From positions 1 through 32,266 of the forward strand of contig NZ_JAHBBE010000033.1 in NCBI RefSeq assembly GCF_019331805.1: 32,266 nt of DNA. Reading direction: 5' to 3'. Origin of the DNA: Bifidobacterium pongonis (GTDB taxonomy: Bacteria; Actinomycetota; Actinomycetes; Actinomycetales; Bifidobacteriaceae). Positions 8,633-17,857 of this stretch are shown here, in pieces (position 1 is the first letter of the stretch; every line of letters starts with the position of its first letter). The position numbers were made by a program, and so were the translations under genes. The notes beneath the pieces were generated by a model. The model saw nothing but the letters and a program-made list of their open reading frames with translations, did no database searches and was not told the origin of the DNA.

Positions 8633-8674
8633 GCAGACATTTGCGCAGACATTTGCGCAGACATTTGCGCAGAC
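8633..8674. repeat. 12-bp tandem repeat, three and a half copies
   Basis: The unit GCAGACATTTGC occurs at 8633-8644, 8645-8656 and 8657-8668, followed by a half copy GCAGAC (8669-8674). The full copies are identical, which suggests recent slippage expansion. It is too short and lacks spacers, so it is not a CRISPR array. Confidence 0.9.
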
Positions 8675-8717
8675 GTGACGTGCCGGGCGGCGAAGTCGTG
8701 TGGGAAGTGGGGGAGTG

Positions 8718-8943
8718 GGCGGCGAAAAGGCGGCTACTTCGCTTATTGATGGCGGATTCGGAGGAACCGAACATTCCAGGTGGCTTATTATGGCACTCCT
8801 TTGCGGATATCGCGAGTATGCGGGCCGGAATTCCAACGTTCATACTCGCAATACCGGGGATTGGGTGCCATATATAAGCCACCTAGTGGAATTCAACCCC
8901 CGAAATCCGCCATGGATAAGGCGAGTAGCGGGTGAAGGGCCGC
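8718..8943. repeat. Large imperfect palindrome (foldback element or structured RNA)
   Basis: The sequence is symmetrical about GGAATTCC at 8827-8834. Shared blocks read outward from the centre are GCGAGTATG, TATGGCAC, AGGTGGCTTAT, GGCGGATT, GCTTAT/CCTTAT and CTAC-TCGC, each matched by its reverse complement in the other arm. Arms are about 110 bases and differ by scattered mismatches and 1-3-base indels. I see no transposase and no sure target-site duplication. It may be a MITE-like repeat or a long hairpin RNA; a simple terminator would be far shorter. Confidence 0.75.
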
Positions 8944-9243
8944 CGGGAAGGCCGATGGGGCCAACCGAAAGCCTTTGTGGGGTGGAAGAGGCGGCTTCGC
9001 TGGGCTTTGGCACATAGGCGGCATGGGTATTCAGCAACAATGCAAACGTATTCTGTCAAAAGACAACATTTCCTCCCATATCCAAGGCAACACGCCGATT
9101 ATGTATACCTCCGAAACGAACGTGCCGATTTTGCCGAATTGTCAGGAAACGTTGGAATTAAGCCGTTTTTGAGAAATTTCCTTCGATTAACGCGCTTCAC
9201 AAATCGCACAGTAAAACACAACAAAACCTGTCATTTTCATAAC

Positions 9244-9265
9244 TTTTGCGAACACACACGCAAAA
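9244..9265. promoter_or_regulatory. Operator-like inverted repeat upstream of xfp
   Basis: TTTTGCG (9244-9250) and CGCAAAA (9259-9265) are perfect reverse complements with an 8-base spacer, set in AT-rich sequence about 140-160 bases before the xfp start. The symmetry and place suit a dimeric regulator. Sugar-metabolism genes of bifidobacteria are known to be controlled by LacI-family regulators such as AraQ, but I cannot match this site to a known motif with certainty. Confidence 0.4.
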
Positions 9266-9311
9266 AACCGTCCAAAAGTCAAACAGTGCTCGTACCATAA
9301 AAACCGATTGG

Positions 9312-9357
9312 GCGCGAGGTTCCCAAGGGTCGCAAGGCCTGCGGGAATCGCGCGACC
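9312..9357 (+). promoter_or_regulatory. Structured 5' leader of xfp
   Basis: GCGCGA (9312-9317) and TTCCC (9320-9324) can pair with GGGAA (9343-9347) and TCGCGC (9348-9353), giving an 11-bp stem with a two-base bulge. A competing stem, GGTCGC (9328-9333) with GCGACC (9352-9357), uses part of the same 3' arm. The structure lies about 50 bases before the ATG. It may stabilise the mRNA or tune its expression. Confidence 0.35.
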
Positions 9358-9406
9358 GAATGTAATAATCAATCGCACAACATGTGCAGGAGTTACAGGA
9401 GTATAC

Positions 9407-11884
9407 ATGACGAATCCTGTTATTGGCACCCCTTGGAAGAAGCTCGACGCTCCCGTTTCTGAGGAAGCCCTTGAAGGCGTTGACAAGTACTGGCGTACCG
9501 CTAACTACCTGTCCATCGGCCAGATCTACCTTCGCAGCAACCCGCTGATGAAGGCGCCGTTCACCCGCGAGGACGTCAAGCACCGTCTCGTGGGCCACTG
9601 GGGCACCACCCCGGGCCTGAACTTCCTCATCGGCCACATCAACCGCTTCATCGCTGATCACCAGCAGAACACCGTGATCATCATGGGACCGGGCCACGGC
9701 GGCCCGGCTGGTACCGCTCAGTCCTACCTGGACGGCACCTACACCGAGACCTTCCCGAAGATCACCAAGGATGAGGCTGGCCTGCAGAAGTTCTTCCGCC
9801 AGTTCTCCTACCCGGGCGGCATCCCGTCCCACTACGCTCCGGAGACCCCGGGCTCCATCCACGAGGGTGGCGAGCTGGGTTACGCTCTGTCCCACGCTTA
9901 CGGCGCTGTGATGAACAACCCGTCCCTCTTCGTCCCGGCCATCGTCGGCGACGGCGAAGCTGAGACCGGCCCGCTGGCTACCGGCTGGCAGTCCAACAAG
10001 CTCATCAACCCGCGCACCGACGGTATCGTGCTGCCGATCCTGCACCTCAACGGCTACAAGATCGCCAACCCGACCATCCTGTCCCGCATCTCCGACGAAG
10101 AGCTGCACGAGTTCTTCCACGGCATGGGTTACGAGCCCTACGAGTTCGTCGCTGGCTTCGACGATGAGGACCACATGTCCATCCACCGTCGTTTCGCCGA
10201 GCTCTTCGAGTCCATCTTCGACGAGATCTGCGAGATCAAGGCCACCGCTCAGACCGACGACATGCATCGTCCGTTCTACCCGATGATCATCTTCCGCACC
10301 CCGAAGGGCTGGACCTGCCCGAAGTTCATCGACGGCAAGAAGACCGAAGGCTCCTGGCGTTCCCACCAGGTGCCGCTGGCTTCCGCCCGCGACACCGAGG
10401 CCCACTTCGAGGTCCTCAAGAACTGGCTCGAGTCCTACAAGCCGGAAGAGCTGTTCGACGAGAACGGTGCTGTGAAGGCTGACGTCACCGCCTTCATGCC
10501 GAAGGGCGAGCTGCGCATCGGCGCCAACCCGAACGCCAACGGTGGTGTGATCCGCAAGGAGCTGAACCTCCCGAAGCTGGAAGACTACGAGGTCAAGGAA
10601 GTCCAGGAGTACGGCCACGGTTGGGGCCAGCTGGAAGCCACCCGTCGTCTGGGCGTCTACACCCGCGACATCATCAAGAACAACCCGGACGACTTCCGCA
10701 TCTTCGGACCGGACGAGACCGCTTCCAACCGTCTGCAGGCCGCTTACGAAGTGACCAACAAGCAGTGGGATGCCGGCTACCTGTCCGAGCAGGTCGATGA
10801 GCACATGGCTGTCACCGGCCAGGTCACCGAGCAGCTGTCCGAGCACCAGATGGAAGGCTTCCTCGAGGGCTACCTGCTGACCGGTCGTCACGGCATCTGG
10901 AGCTCCTACGAGTCCTTCGTCCACGTGATCGACTCCATGCTGAACCAGCACGCCAAGTGGCTGGAAGCTACCGTCCGCGAGATCCCGTGGCGTAAGCCGA
11001 TCTCCTCCATGAACCTGCTTGTGTCCTCCCACGTGTGGCGTCAGGATCACAACGGCTTCTCCCACCAGGACCCGGGTGTCACCTCCGTCCTGCTGAACAA
11101 GTGCTTCAACAACGACCACGTGATCGGCATCTACTTCCCGGTGGATTCCAACATGCTGCTGGCCGTCGCCGAGAAGTGCTACAAGTCCACCAACAAGATC
11201 AACGCCATCATCGCCGGCAAGCAGCCGGCTGCCACCTGGCTGACCCTGGACGAAGCTCGCGCCGAGCTCGAGAAGGGTGCTGCTGAGTGGGAGTGGGCTT
11301 CCACCGCGAAGTCCAACGACGAGGCTCAGATCGTGCTCGCCGCCACCGGTGATGTTCCGACCCAGGAAATCATGGCCGCTGCCGACAAGCTGGACGCCAT
11401 GGGCATCAAGTTCAAGGTCGTCAACGTTGTGGATCTGGTCAAGCTGCAGTCCGCCAAGGAGAACGACGAGGCCCTCTCCGATGAGGAGTTCGCCGAGCTG
11501 TTCACCGAGGACAAGCCGGTCCTGTTCGCTTACCACTCCTACGCTCGCGACGTGCGTGGTCTGATCTACGATCGCCCGAACCACGACAACTTCAACGTCC
11601 ACGGCTACGAGGAGCAGGGCTCCACCACCACCCCGTACGACATGGTGCGCGTCAACAACATCGATCGCTACGAGCTCGTTGCCGAAGCTCTGCGCATGAT
11701 CGATGCCGACAAGTACGCCGACAAGATCAACGAGCTCGAGGCCTTCCGTACCGAAGCCTTCCAGTTCGCGGTCGACAACGGCTACGATCACCCGGATTAC
11801 ACCGACTGGGTCTACTCCGGCGTGAACACCAACAAGCAGGGTGCCGTCTCCGCTACCGCCGCCACCGCTGGCGATAACGAGTGA
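9407..11884 (+). CDS. xfp: Xylulose-5-phosphate/fructose-6-phosphate phosphoketolase
   Basis: The 825-residue TPP enzyme cleaves fructose-6-P or xylulose-5-P with phosphate to acetyl-P plus erythrose-4-P or glyceraldehyde-3-P, the key step of the bifid shunt. Motifs include active-site His64 ([10 protein letters not shown]) and His97 (GPGHGGPAG), the signature EGGELGY (153-159) and the TPP-binding GDGEAETGP (181-189). Length equals that known for bifidobacterial enzymes. The ATG at 9407 has GGAGTTACAGGAG upstream; the open frame back to 9308 covers only leader. Codon choice is extremely biased (AAC, TTC, AAG, CGT/CGC, few rare codons), more than in pta, as expected for one of the most abundant proteins. 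A strong terminator follows, so it is probably monocistronic, although pta and ackA come next. Confidence 0.98.
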   Translation: MTNPVIGTPWKKLDAPVSEEALEGVDKYWRTANYLSIGQIYLRSNPLMKAPFTREDVKHRLVGHWGTTPGLNFLIGHINRFIADHQQNTVIIMGPGHGGPAGTAQSYLDGTYTETFPKITKDEAGLQKFFRQFSYPGGIPSHYAPETPGSIHEGGELGYALSHAYGAVMNNPSLFVPAIVGDGEAETGPLATGWQSNKLINPRTDGIVLPILHLNGYKIANPTILSRISDEELHEFFHGMGYEPYEFVAGFDDEDHMSIHRRFAELFESIFDEICEIKATAQTDDMHRPFYPMIIFRTPKGWTCPKFIDGKKTEGSWRSHQVPLASARDTEAHFEVLKNWLESYKPEELFDENGAVKADVTAFMPKGELRIGANPNANGGVIRKELNLPKLEDYEVKEVQEYGHGWGQLEATRRLGVYTRDIIKNNPDDFRIFGPDETASNRLQAAYEVTNKQWDAGYLSEQVDEHMAVTGQVTEQLSEHQMEGFLEGYLLTGRHGIWSSYESFVHVIDSMLNQHAKWLEATVREIPWRKPISSMNLLVSSHVWRQDHNGFSHQDPGVTSVLLNKCFNNDHVIGIYFPVDSNMLLAVAEKCYKSTNKINAIIAGKQPAATWLTLDEARAELEKGAAEWEWASTAKSNDEAQIVLAATGDVPTQEIMAAADKLDAMGIKFKVVNVVDLVKLQSAKENDEALSDEEFAELFTEDKPVLFAYHSYARDVRGLIYDRPNHDNFNVHGYEEQGSTTTPYDMVRVNNIDRYELVAEALRMIDADKYADKINELEAFRTEAFQFAVDNGYDHPDYTDWVYSGVNTNKQGAVSATAATAGDNE

Positions 11885-11939
11885 GCCTAGCAGCCTAGAG
11901 CTTGCTTCGATTCCGGTCGCATGACCGGCATTGAATAGG

Positions 11940-11972
11940 AAAAGGCCTGAGGATTATTCCTCAGGCCTTTTT
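11940..11972 (+). terminator. Intrinsic terminator of xfp
   Basis: AAAAGGCCTGAGG (11940-11952) pairs perfectly with CCTCAGGCCTTTT (11959-11971) around a 6-base loop, and the 3' arm runs into TTTTT. The A-run on the 5' side makes it workable in both directions. Confidence 0.92.
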
Positions 11973-12134
11973 CGTTTTCCAAAAACGGAATGCGATGATG
12001 ACGGCTGATGGCGACGGTACGAACACGCGCGAGCCACGCGTGTTGACATGGTGTCTGCATGAACGGCATTACAATTGGTAACGATTACAGCGGCGTGGCA
12101 ACGCGACGCCGAACCAACGTACCTAGGAGACAAC

Positions 12135-13811
12135 GTGAGTCTTACTACCGTCACCATCATCAGCCCCGAAGCAGCAAACGGCCGCAATGTCGCGGCGCTT
12201 GGCGTGGTCAGGGCACTGGCATCCGTCAAAAGAACCGGCGTGTTCCGCCCCGCCGCATGCAGGAAGGAAACCTTCACCGCCACCTTGCTGGATGCCGCCA
12301 CCGCAGAGGAAACCATCGAACAGGCCAGGGGAGTGTGCCCCAAACGCGCCCGCAACGATAAGGAAGGCGCCCGCGCCGACATCGTCGCCGCCTACGAAAC
12401 CACCGTCGCCGCCATCAACCCCGAAGCCATGGTGATCGTCGGCACCGATCGCAGCGCCATCAACGATCCCGAATCCTTCGCCTTCAACGCCGACGTCGCC
12501 GCCGACCTGAAGAGCCCCGTCCTCCTCGCGGTCTGCACGATCGACCGCACCCCCGAACAGGTGCTGGCAACGGTCAAGGCCTGCACCGCATCCGTGGAAC
12601 AGCGTGGCAGCGCAGTACTCGGCCTGTTCGTCACCGGCGCGAGCGAGGAACAGATCCCCGCATTGAAGGAATCCCTCGCCTCCGCATACGACAAGCCCGC
12701 CTGGGTGCTGCCCAAGGTCGACTTCGCGGAGGAAGGCGCCACGGAGAAGGCCGCCGAAGCCTTCGCGGCGAACGTGCCCACCGATGAACTGCTCGCCGCG
12801 CTCGACGCGCCGTTCACGGCACCCGTCACCCCGTACGCGTTCCAGTACGGCCTGCTCGGCAAGGCCAAGGCCGACAAGAAGACCATCGTGCTGCCCGAAG
12901 GCGCGGAAGATCGCATCATCAAGGCCGCCGACTACCTGCTCGAACGCGACATCGTGAATCTGATCATCGTCGGAGACAAGGATGCGATCCTCGCACGCGG
13001 TGAGGAACTCGGTCTGAAATCGCTCGGCAAGGCCATCTTCCAGCCCATGGATGACGAGGAAGTGCTCGCGCCGATGGTCGCCAAGCTCTGCGAGCTGCGC
13101 GCCAAGAAGGGCATGACCGAAGAGCAGGCCCGCAAGCAGCTCACCGACGCCAGCTATTTCGGCACCATGCTCGTGGTGCTCGGCAAAGCGGACGGCCTGG
13201 TGTCCGGCTCGGTCAACTCCACCGCCAACACCGTGCGCCCCGCGCTGCAGGTCATCAAGACCAAGCCCGGCGCGTCGCTCGTGTCCGGCTCGTTCCTCAT
13301 GTGCTTCAAGGATCACGTCGCCGTATTCGCCGACTGCGCCATCAACCTCAACCCGAACGCCGAACAGTTGGCCGACATCGCCATCCAGTCCGCCGAAACC
13401 GCCGCCGCATTCGGCATCGACCCGAAGGTCGGCATGCTGTCGTACTCCACGCTCGGCTCCGGCAAGGGGCCGGATGTCGATCTGGTCGAAGAGGCGACCG
13501 CACTGGTCCGCAGCAAGGCCCCGGACCTGCAGGTCGTCGGTTCCGTACAGTTCGACGCCGCCTGGTCGCCGACGGTCGCTGCGACCAAGGCCAAGGGCAA
13601 TGATGTCGCCGGTCATGTGAACGTTTTCGTGTTCCCCGACCTGTGCGCGGGCAACATCGCCTACAAGGCGGTGCAGCGTTCCTCCGGCGCGATCGCTATC
13701 GGACCGGTGCTGCAGGGTCTGAACAAGCCGGTGAACGATCTGTCGCGCGGCGCCACCGTGCAGGACATCATCAACACCGTGGCGCTGACCGCCGTCGAAG
13801 CCCAACAGTAA
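12135..13811 (+). CDS. pta: Phosphate acetyltransferase
   Basis: The 558-residue enzyme interconverts acetyl-P and acetyl-CoA. An N-terminal P-loop-like/DRTGG-type regulatory half (about 1-230) precedes the catalytic PTA_PTB domain, which begins near KKTIVLPEGAEDRIIKAA and includes GLVSGSVNSTANTVRPALQ and SYSTLGSGKGPDVD. The start is GTG at 12135 with TAGGAGA 4 bases upstream; the open frame to 12075 has no ribosome binding site. It uses acetyl-P made by the upstream phosphoketolase and lies before ackA, which competes for the same substrate. Codon bias is weaker than in xfp. A large hairpin follows, so co-transcription with ackA may be limited. Confidence 0.96.
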   Translation: MSLTTVTIISPEAANGRNVAALGVVRALASVKRTGVFRPAACRKETFTATLLDAATAEETIEQARGVCPKRARNDKEGARADIVAAYETTVAAINPEAMVIVGTDRSAINDPESFAFNADVAADLKSPVLLAVCTIDRTPEQVLATVKACTASVEQRGSAVLGLFVTGASEEQIPALKESLASAYDKPAWVLPKVDFAEEGATEKAAEAFAANVPTDELLAALDAPFTAPVTPYAFQYGLLGKAKADKKTIVLPEGAEDRIIKAADYLLERDIVNLIIVGDKDAILARGEELGLKSLGKAIFQPMDDEEVLAPMVAKLCELRAKKGMTEEQARKQLTDASYFGTMLVVLGKADGLVSGSVNSTANTVRPALQVIKTKPGASLVSGSFLMCFKDHVAVFADCAINLNPNAEQLADIAIQSAETAAAFGIDPKVGMLSYSTLGSGKGPDVDLVEEATALVRSKAPDLQVVGSVQFDAAWSPTVAATKAKGNDVAGHVNVFVFPDLCAGNIAYKAVQRSSGAIAIGPVLQGLNKPVNDLSRGATVQDIINTVALTAVEAQQ

Positions 13812-13868
13812 TCGACGGTAGCCTGCCATAACCCGACGGCAAACAACCAATAGCCGAAATAGCCAATG

Positions 13869-13953
13869 ACAAACGTCCTATTGCCGGGCGTCGCCCAACC
13901 GGATGCGCATGAAACATGCCCGTCCCACAAGGCGGCGCCCGGCAATGGTTTGT
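13869..13953 (+). terminator. Long structured hairpin between pta and ackA
   Basis: ATTGCCGGGCGTCGCC (13880-13895) pairs with 13931-13946 over 16 bp with one G-T pair. Outside it ACAAAC (13869-13874) can pair with GTTTGT (13948-13953), and in the loop GCATG/CATGC (13907-13919) makes a small inner stem. No T-run follows, so it is an attenuator, processing site or weak terminator. Confidence 0.6.
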
Positions 13954-14027
13954 AGAACGTGAAGAGTAATCTGGACAACGGTAAATCCGTGTGTGCGGAA
14001 CAGTACAACAATTGGAGGATGCCCACA

Positions 14028-15254
14028 ATGGCAAAAACCGTCCTTGTTATCAATTCCGGCTCCAGCTCGATCAAGTACCAGTTGGTCGATCTCGAATCCG
14101 GTGAAGGTCTCGCTTCCGGTCTCGTCGAAAAGATCGGCGAGCCTGTCGACGGCCACTACAAGCACGAATACAACGGCGAGAAGCACGAGCTCGAAGAGCC
14201 GATTCACGATCACGAGCAGGGTCTGAAGCGCGTTCTTGGCTTCTTCGACGAGTTCGGCCCGAAGCTGTCCGACGCTGGCATCGTCGCCGTCGGCCACCGC
14301 GTGGTCCAGGGTGGTTCCATCTTCCCGCAGCCGGCTCTGGTCACCGACAAGACCATCAACCAGGTCAAGGACCTCGCCGTGCTCGCCCCGCTGCACAACG
14401 GCCCGGAGGCCAAGGGCGCCGAAGTCATGCGCGCTCTGCTGCCGGACGTTCCGCAGGTCTTCGTCTTCGATTCCTCCTTCTTCTTCCAGCTGCCGAAGGC
14501 TTCCAGCACCTACGCGCTGAACAAGGAAGTCGCCGACCAGTACCACATCCGCCGCTACGGCGCCCACGGCACCTCCCACGAGTTCATCTCCTCCGTGGTT
14601 CCGTCCGTCATCGGTAAGCCCGCCGAAGGCCTCAAGCAGATCGTGCTGCACATCGGCAACGGCGCTTCCGCCTCCGCCGAAATCTCCGGCAAGCCGGTTG
14701 AGACCTCCATGGGTCTGACCCCGCTGGAAGGCCTCATGATGGGTGGCCGTACCGGCGACATCGACCCGGCCGTCGTGTTCCACCTGATCCGCAACGCCCA
14801 CATGAGCGTCGATGAGCTGGACACCCTGTTCAACAAGCGCTCCGGCATGATGGGCATGACCGGCTACGGCGATCTGCGTGAAGTGCATCGCCTGGTCGCC
14901 GAAGGCAACGAGGACGCCAAGCTGGCCCTCGACGTCTACGTGCACCGCATCGTCGGCTACATCGGCAACTACACCGCTCAAATGGGCGGCGTCGACGTGA
15001 TCACCTTCACCGCCGGTGTCGGCGAGAACGATGACGTCGTGCGCAAGATGGTGTGCGACAAGCTCGCTCCGTTCGGCGTCAAGCTGGACGAGGAGAAGAA
15101 CGCCACCCGTTCCAAGGAACCGCGCATCATCTCCACCCCGGATTCCGCAGTCACCATCTGTGTCATCCCGACCAACGAGGAGCTCGCCATCGCCCGCAAG
15201 TCCGCTGCCATCGCGGAAGCCGGCGAGGACTACTACGGCTACAAGGTCGCCTGA
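14028..15254 (+). CDS. ackA: Acetate kinase
   Basis: The 408-residue cytosolic enzyme turns acetyl-P and ADP into acetate and ATP, the energy-yielding end of the bifid shunt. Family motifs are VINSGSSSIKYQL (residues 7-19), GHRVVQGG, YGAHGTSHEF, HIGNGASASA, GLTPLEGLMMGGRTGDIDP and FTAGVGEND. Length is normal (about 400). The ATG at 14028 follows TTGGAGG at good spacing; an ATG at 14019 is too near it. Codon bias is strong, like xfp. A 17-bp perfect terminator stem ends the gene. Confidence 0.98.
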   Translation: MAKTVLVINSGSSSIKYQLVDLESGEGLASGLVEKIGEPVDGHYKHEYNGEKHELEEPIHDHEQGLKRVLGFFDEFGPKLSDAGIVAVGHRVVQGGSIFPQPALVTDKTINQVKDLAVLAPLHNGPEAKGAEVMRALLPDVPQVFVFDSSFFFQLPKASSTYALNKEVADQYHIRRYGAHGTSHEFISSVVPSVIGKPAEGLKQIVLHIGNGASASAEISGKPVETSMGLTPLEGLMMGGRTGDIDPAVVFHLIRNAHMSVDELDTLFNKRSGMMGMTGYGDLREVHRLVAEGNEDAKLALDVYVHRIVGYIGNYTAQMGGVDVITFTAGVGENDDVVRKMVCDKLAPFGVKLDEEKNATRSKEPRIISTPDSAVTICVIPTNEELAIARKSAAIAEAGEDYYGYKVA

Positions 15255-15321
15255 GCAGCGTAGCGCAACGTCATCAGGCATACGCCTGAACGACGGTACG
15301 CGACGATGATTCGGATATAAC

Positions 15322-15361
15322 GGTGAAGGCCCCGACACGAACAAGTGTCGGGGCCTTCACC
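15322..15361 (+). terminator. Terminator of ackA
   Basis: GGTGAAGGCCCCGACAC (15322-15338) pairs perfectly over 17 bp with 15345-15361 around loop GAACAA. Only a short T-rich tail follows (CTGTTTCC). Confidence 0.9.
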
Positions 15362-15632
15362 TGTTTCCGCAAGAGTTCGGGGGAGAAGGGGATTTTCCGC
15401 TTATCCTGCGTGGGTAACGGCGTTTTACGGACCGGCAGGTTCATATGGTGGAAATATCGGGGGAGAATTTCCGAGGAAGAGGGGAATCGGGAGCGTCGTT
15501 AGGTCGTGCTGACAGTATGATTGGCTCTGTTCATCACGAATCCGAGCATGACCGCCGCCACACGTTACGGGCGGCGACGAATCGGTTCGCTTCACCTCGT
15601 TTCGTACAGTTGGAAAGAAGAAGGGTCCACGC
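15362..15632 (+). promoter_or_regulatory. Leader region of the OatA-like gene
   Basis: About 270 bases without a gene. A short stem CGCCGCC/GGCGGCG (15553-15576) and a weak one, GGAAAT/ATTTCC (15450-15472), are visible. The ribosome binding site AGAAGGG lies 7 bases before the ATG at 15633. Small ORFs here lack protein-like features. Confidence 0.35.
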
Positions 15633-17588
15633 ATGATGAGGAAGTTCGTCGGACTGGACGGTATCAAAGGTCTGGCACTGCTTGCCATCGTCGCATACCA
15701 TTGCGCGCAGGACAGGCTCCCCGGTGGATTCTACGGCGTCGACGTGTTCCTCACCGTGGCAGGGTTCGTCATGGCGGCGAGTATGTTCCGCAAACTGTTC
15801 CGCGACGGCAAACTCAACTATTTCAGGTACGCGCAGAGGCGCTTGTCCCGACTGTACCCGGCGCTCGTGCTCATGGTCGCATCCATGGTGACGTTCGCGA
15901 ACATCTTCGACCGGGATGCCCTAGTGGGCGTTTCCGGCCAAGTGCTCAGTTCGCTAACCGGCTGGTACAACTGGCACGCCATCATCGGCGGGCAAAGCTA
16001 CTTTGACCAGATGAACCCGCAACTGTTTCGGCACTTGTGGTTCGTCGGCGTATTGCTGCAATTCTACGTATTGCTGCCGTTCATCGTGTGGATCATGTGG
16101 AGGATACGAAGCACGCGATTCTCGGTGGCGGTGCCGCTCGGCCTCGCCGCGCTCAGCGGCACGCTGATGTGGGTGCTGTACCAGCCTGACGGCGATCCGA
16201 CGCGTGTCTACTTCGGTACCGACACGCATTCCGTCGGTCTCATGTTGGGTGTCGCATTCGCCTGGTGCGTGTGCACGTACGAGTACAACCAGCAGCGCCC
16301 CCTGTCCACCTCGCAGACGGCATCGGCAACGAATCAGAAGAACGCCGGACTGCAGCCGCCGAAGCCTTTGCGGCCTCCGCAGCCGCCGTCCGGAATCGGC
16401 TACACCATCGCGCCGATCCTGGGATTCGCCGCGTTCATCGTGTTGACGGTGCTTTGCTTCTGCGGCAGGCAGGATGATTTCGCCTTCCGCGGCGGCATCA
16501 TCCTTGCCAGCGTCTGCTCCGTCCTGCTCATCGCCGGCACGATCAGCGCGAACTCCTGGATGCGTGAACTCATGCTGTTCAAACCGCTGGCGGCTCTCGG
16601 GCGTCACTCCTACAGCGTGTACCTGTGGCATTGGCCGCTGTGGATCGTCGCCACGGCCACGGTCGGCAAAGGCGATCCGCATAACGGATGGGCGCTCATC
16701 CTGACCCTCGCATTGACCGCGGCGTTCTCCGCAATCTCGTGGTATCTGCTCGAACAGCCCGTCGCGCGGCATTCCGTGTCCTACGCGATCTTCCCATACC
16801 CGGTCAGCCCGGAGGAGAAGAAGGCTGTGCAGATCCTACGCGCGGTACTCGTCGACGTGCTCGTCATCCTCGCTGTAATCGGCTGTGCCCGTGCCATCAA
16901 TGAGGCTCCGGAGAAGACGCAGATGCAGATTCAACTGGAACAGCAATCGCGCAAGCTCAAGGAGCAGCGTGGGCAGCAGAAAGCCGGGGATCCGGCCAAG
17001 CCCGCGCAGCCCAATCAGACCAAGCCCGCCGATCAAAAGAACTCGTCCAAGCCGAAGGCGGCCGATAAGCCGAAGGCGGCACCCAAGCACACCGCGCCCA
17101 CGGGCGATCAGATCACCGCCATCGGTGATTCGGTGATGCTCGCCAGCAGCACCGGCCTCACCACCGTGTACCCGGGAATCGACATCAACGCCGAAGTCTC
17201 ACGTTCCATGGCCGTCGCCACGCAGCTCGCGCAAGCCGATGCGGCATCCAATAATCTGCGGCAGTGGGTTCTGGTCGGCTTGGCGACCAACGGCTACGTC
17301 ACCGTGGATCAGCTGGATCAGTTGCGCCAGCAGCTCGGCCCCGACCGCGTGCTGGTTTTGGTCAACGCGCACGGCGATCGCGCATGGATCGGCGTGAACA
17401 ATCAGATGTTCGCCTCCTACGCCGCCAGCCATGCCTCGGATACGGTTCTGGTGGATTGGGATTCGATGGCCAACCAGCATCTCGACCAGTTGTCGTCCGG
17501 CGACGGCATCCACCCCAATATCGGCAGCGATATCTACGCGCAGGCGGTCAAGCAGGCGATCGACGCGTGGATCGCCGCGGGGCACTGA
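15633..17588 (+). CDS. OatA-like membrane O-acyltransferase with C-terminal SGNH domain
   Basis: The 651-residue protein joins an acyltransferase-3 membrane domain (about 1-410, roughly ten hydrophobic segments, beginning GLDGIKGLALLAIVAYHC with the family His) to a Lys/Pro/Gln-rich linker (about 425-490) and an extracellular SGNH esterase-like domain. Block I is GDSV (Ser500), block III carries TNG, and block V is DGIHP (Asp624, His627). This is the layout of OatA, which O-acetylates peptidoglycan and gives lysozyme resistance, and of related enzymes that acylate other wall polymers. The substrate is not proven. The start could be either of two adjacent ATGs at 15633 and 15636. It stands alone between ackA and prs with its own terminator-like hairpin. 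Confidence 0.9.
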   Translation: MMRKFVGLDGIKGLALLAIVAYHCAQDRLPGGFYGVDVFLTVAGFVMAASMFRKLFRDGKLNYFRYAQRRLSRLYPALVLMVASMVTFANIFDRDALVGVSGQVLSSLTGWYNWHAIIGGQSYFDQMNPQLFRHLWFVGVLLQFYVLLPFIVWIMWRIRSTRFSVAVPLGLAALSGTLMWVLYQPDGDPTRVYFGTDTHSVGLMLGVAFAWCVCTYEYNQQRPLSTSQTASATNQKNAGLQPPKPLRPPQPPSGIGYTIAPILGFAAFIVLTVLCFCGRQDDFAFRGGIILASVCSVLLIAGTISANSWMRELMLFKPLAALGRHSYSVYLWHWPLWIVATATVGKGDPHNGWALILTLALTAAFSAISWYLLEQPVARHSVSYAIFPYPVSPEEKKAVQILRAVLVDVLVILAVIGCARAINEAPEKTQMQIQLEQQSRKLKEQRGQQKAGDPAKPAQPNQTKPADQKNSSKPKAADKPKAAPKHTAPTGDQITAIGDSVMLASSTGLTTVYPGIDINAEVSRSMAVATQLAQADAASNNLRQWVLVGLATNGYVTVDQLDQLRQQLGPDRVLVLVNAHGDRAWIGVNNQMFASYAASHASDTVLVDWDSMANQHLDQLSSGDGIHPNIGSDIYAQAVKQAIDAWIAAGH

Positions 17589-17618
17589 TTCGCCGGCGCA
17601 TCCCCAAGCCTGCCTTTC

Positions 17619-17657
17619 GCCGGGCGGTACCCGTATACCATGCGGGTACCGCCCGGC
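17619..17657 (+). terminator. Hairpin after the OatA-like gene
   Basis: GCCGGGCGGTACCCG (17619-17633) pairs perfectly with 17643-17657 around a 9-base loop. No T-run follows. It is the only strong structure between the acyltransferase gene and prs. Confidence 0.7.
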
Positions 17658-17857
17658 TTCCGTATATGTGCTGGCCGATGGGCATTGCGCGGCTTTCGAC
17701 CGGCACATACCCGCCGCCGGTGTAGCTCGCCACGCCGTAACCGCACGGCATGGCATGGGGGAGCGGAAGGGGATAATCGCCGACGGGTGTCGCGGTCGGC
17801 GTTGGTCGCTACACTGGGGGCTTACAAGCCCATGATTAAACAAACTTTTGGGAGATA

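Larger units (their letters stand above)
8448..9406. promoter_or_regulatory. Long divergent intergenic region between guaA and xfp
   Basis: This 959-base gap has no convincing gene. It holds, in order, the guaA leader, a 12-bp tandem repeat (8633-8674), a large imperfect palindrome (8718-8943), a stretch of about 270 bases with no clear feature, an operator-like inverted repeat (9244-9265) in AT-rich sequence, and a structured xfp leader (9312-9357). ORFs on either strand over the palindrome are mirror images of each other and lack ribosome binding sites, so I do not call them genes. Confidence 0.6.

Noticed and set aside
8633..8674. CRISPR array
   Set aside because: Repeats are 12 bp, directly adjoining and without spacers; no cas genes are present.
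8700..9017. 105-codon ORF over the palindrome
   Set aside because: The opposite strand gives a mirror-like ORF because of the inverted repeat; neither has a start signal.
9197..11791. 864-codon open frame on the minus strand across xfp
   Set aside because: It is a shadow of the strongly biased xfp codons; no ribosome binding site, composition rich in Val, Gly, Asp and Leu without domains, and it runs opposite to a certain gene.
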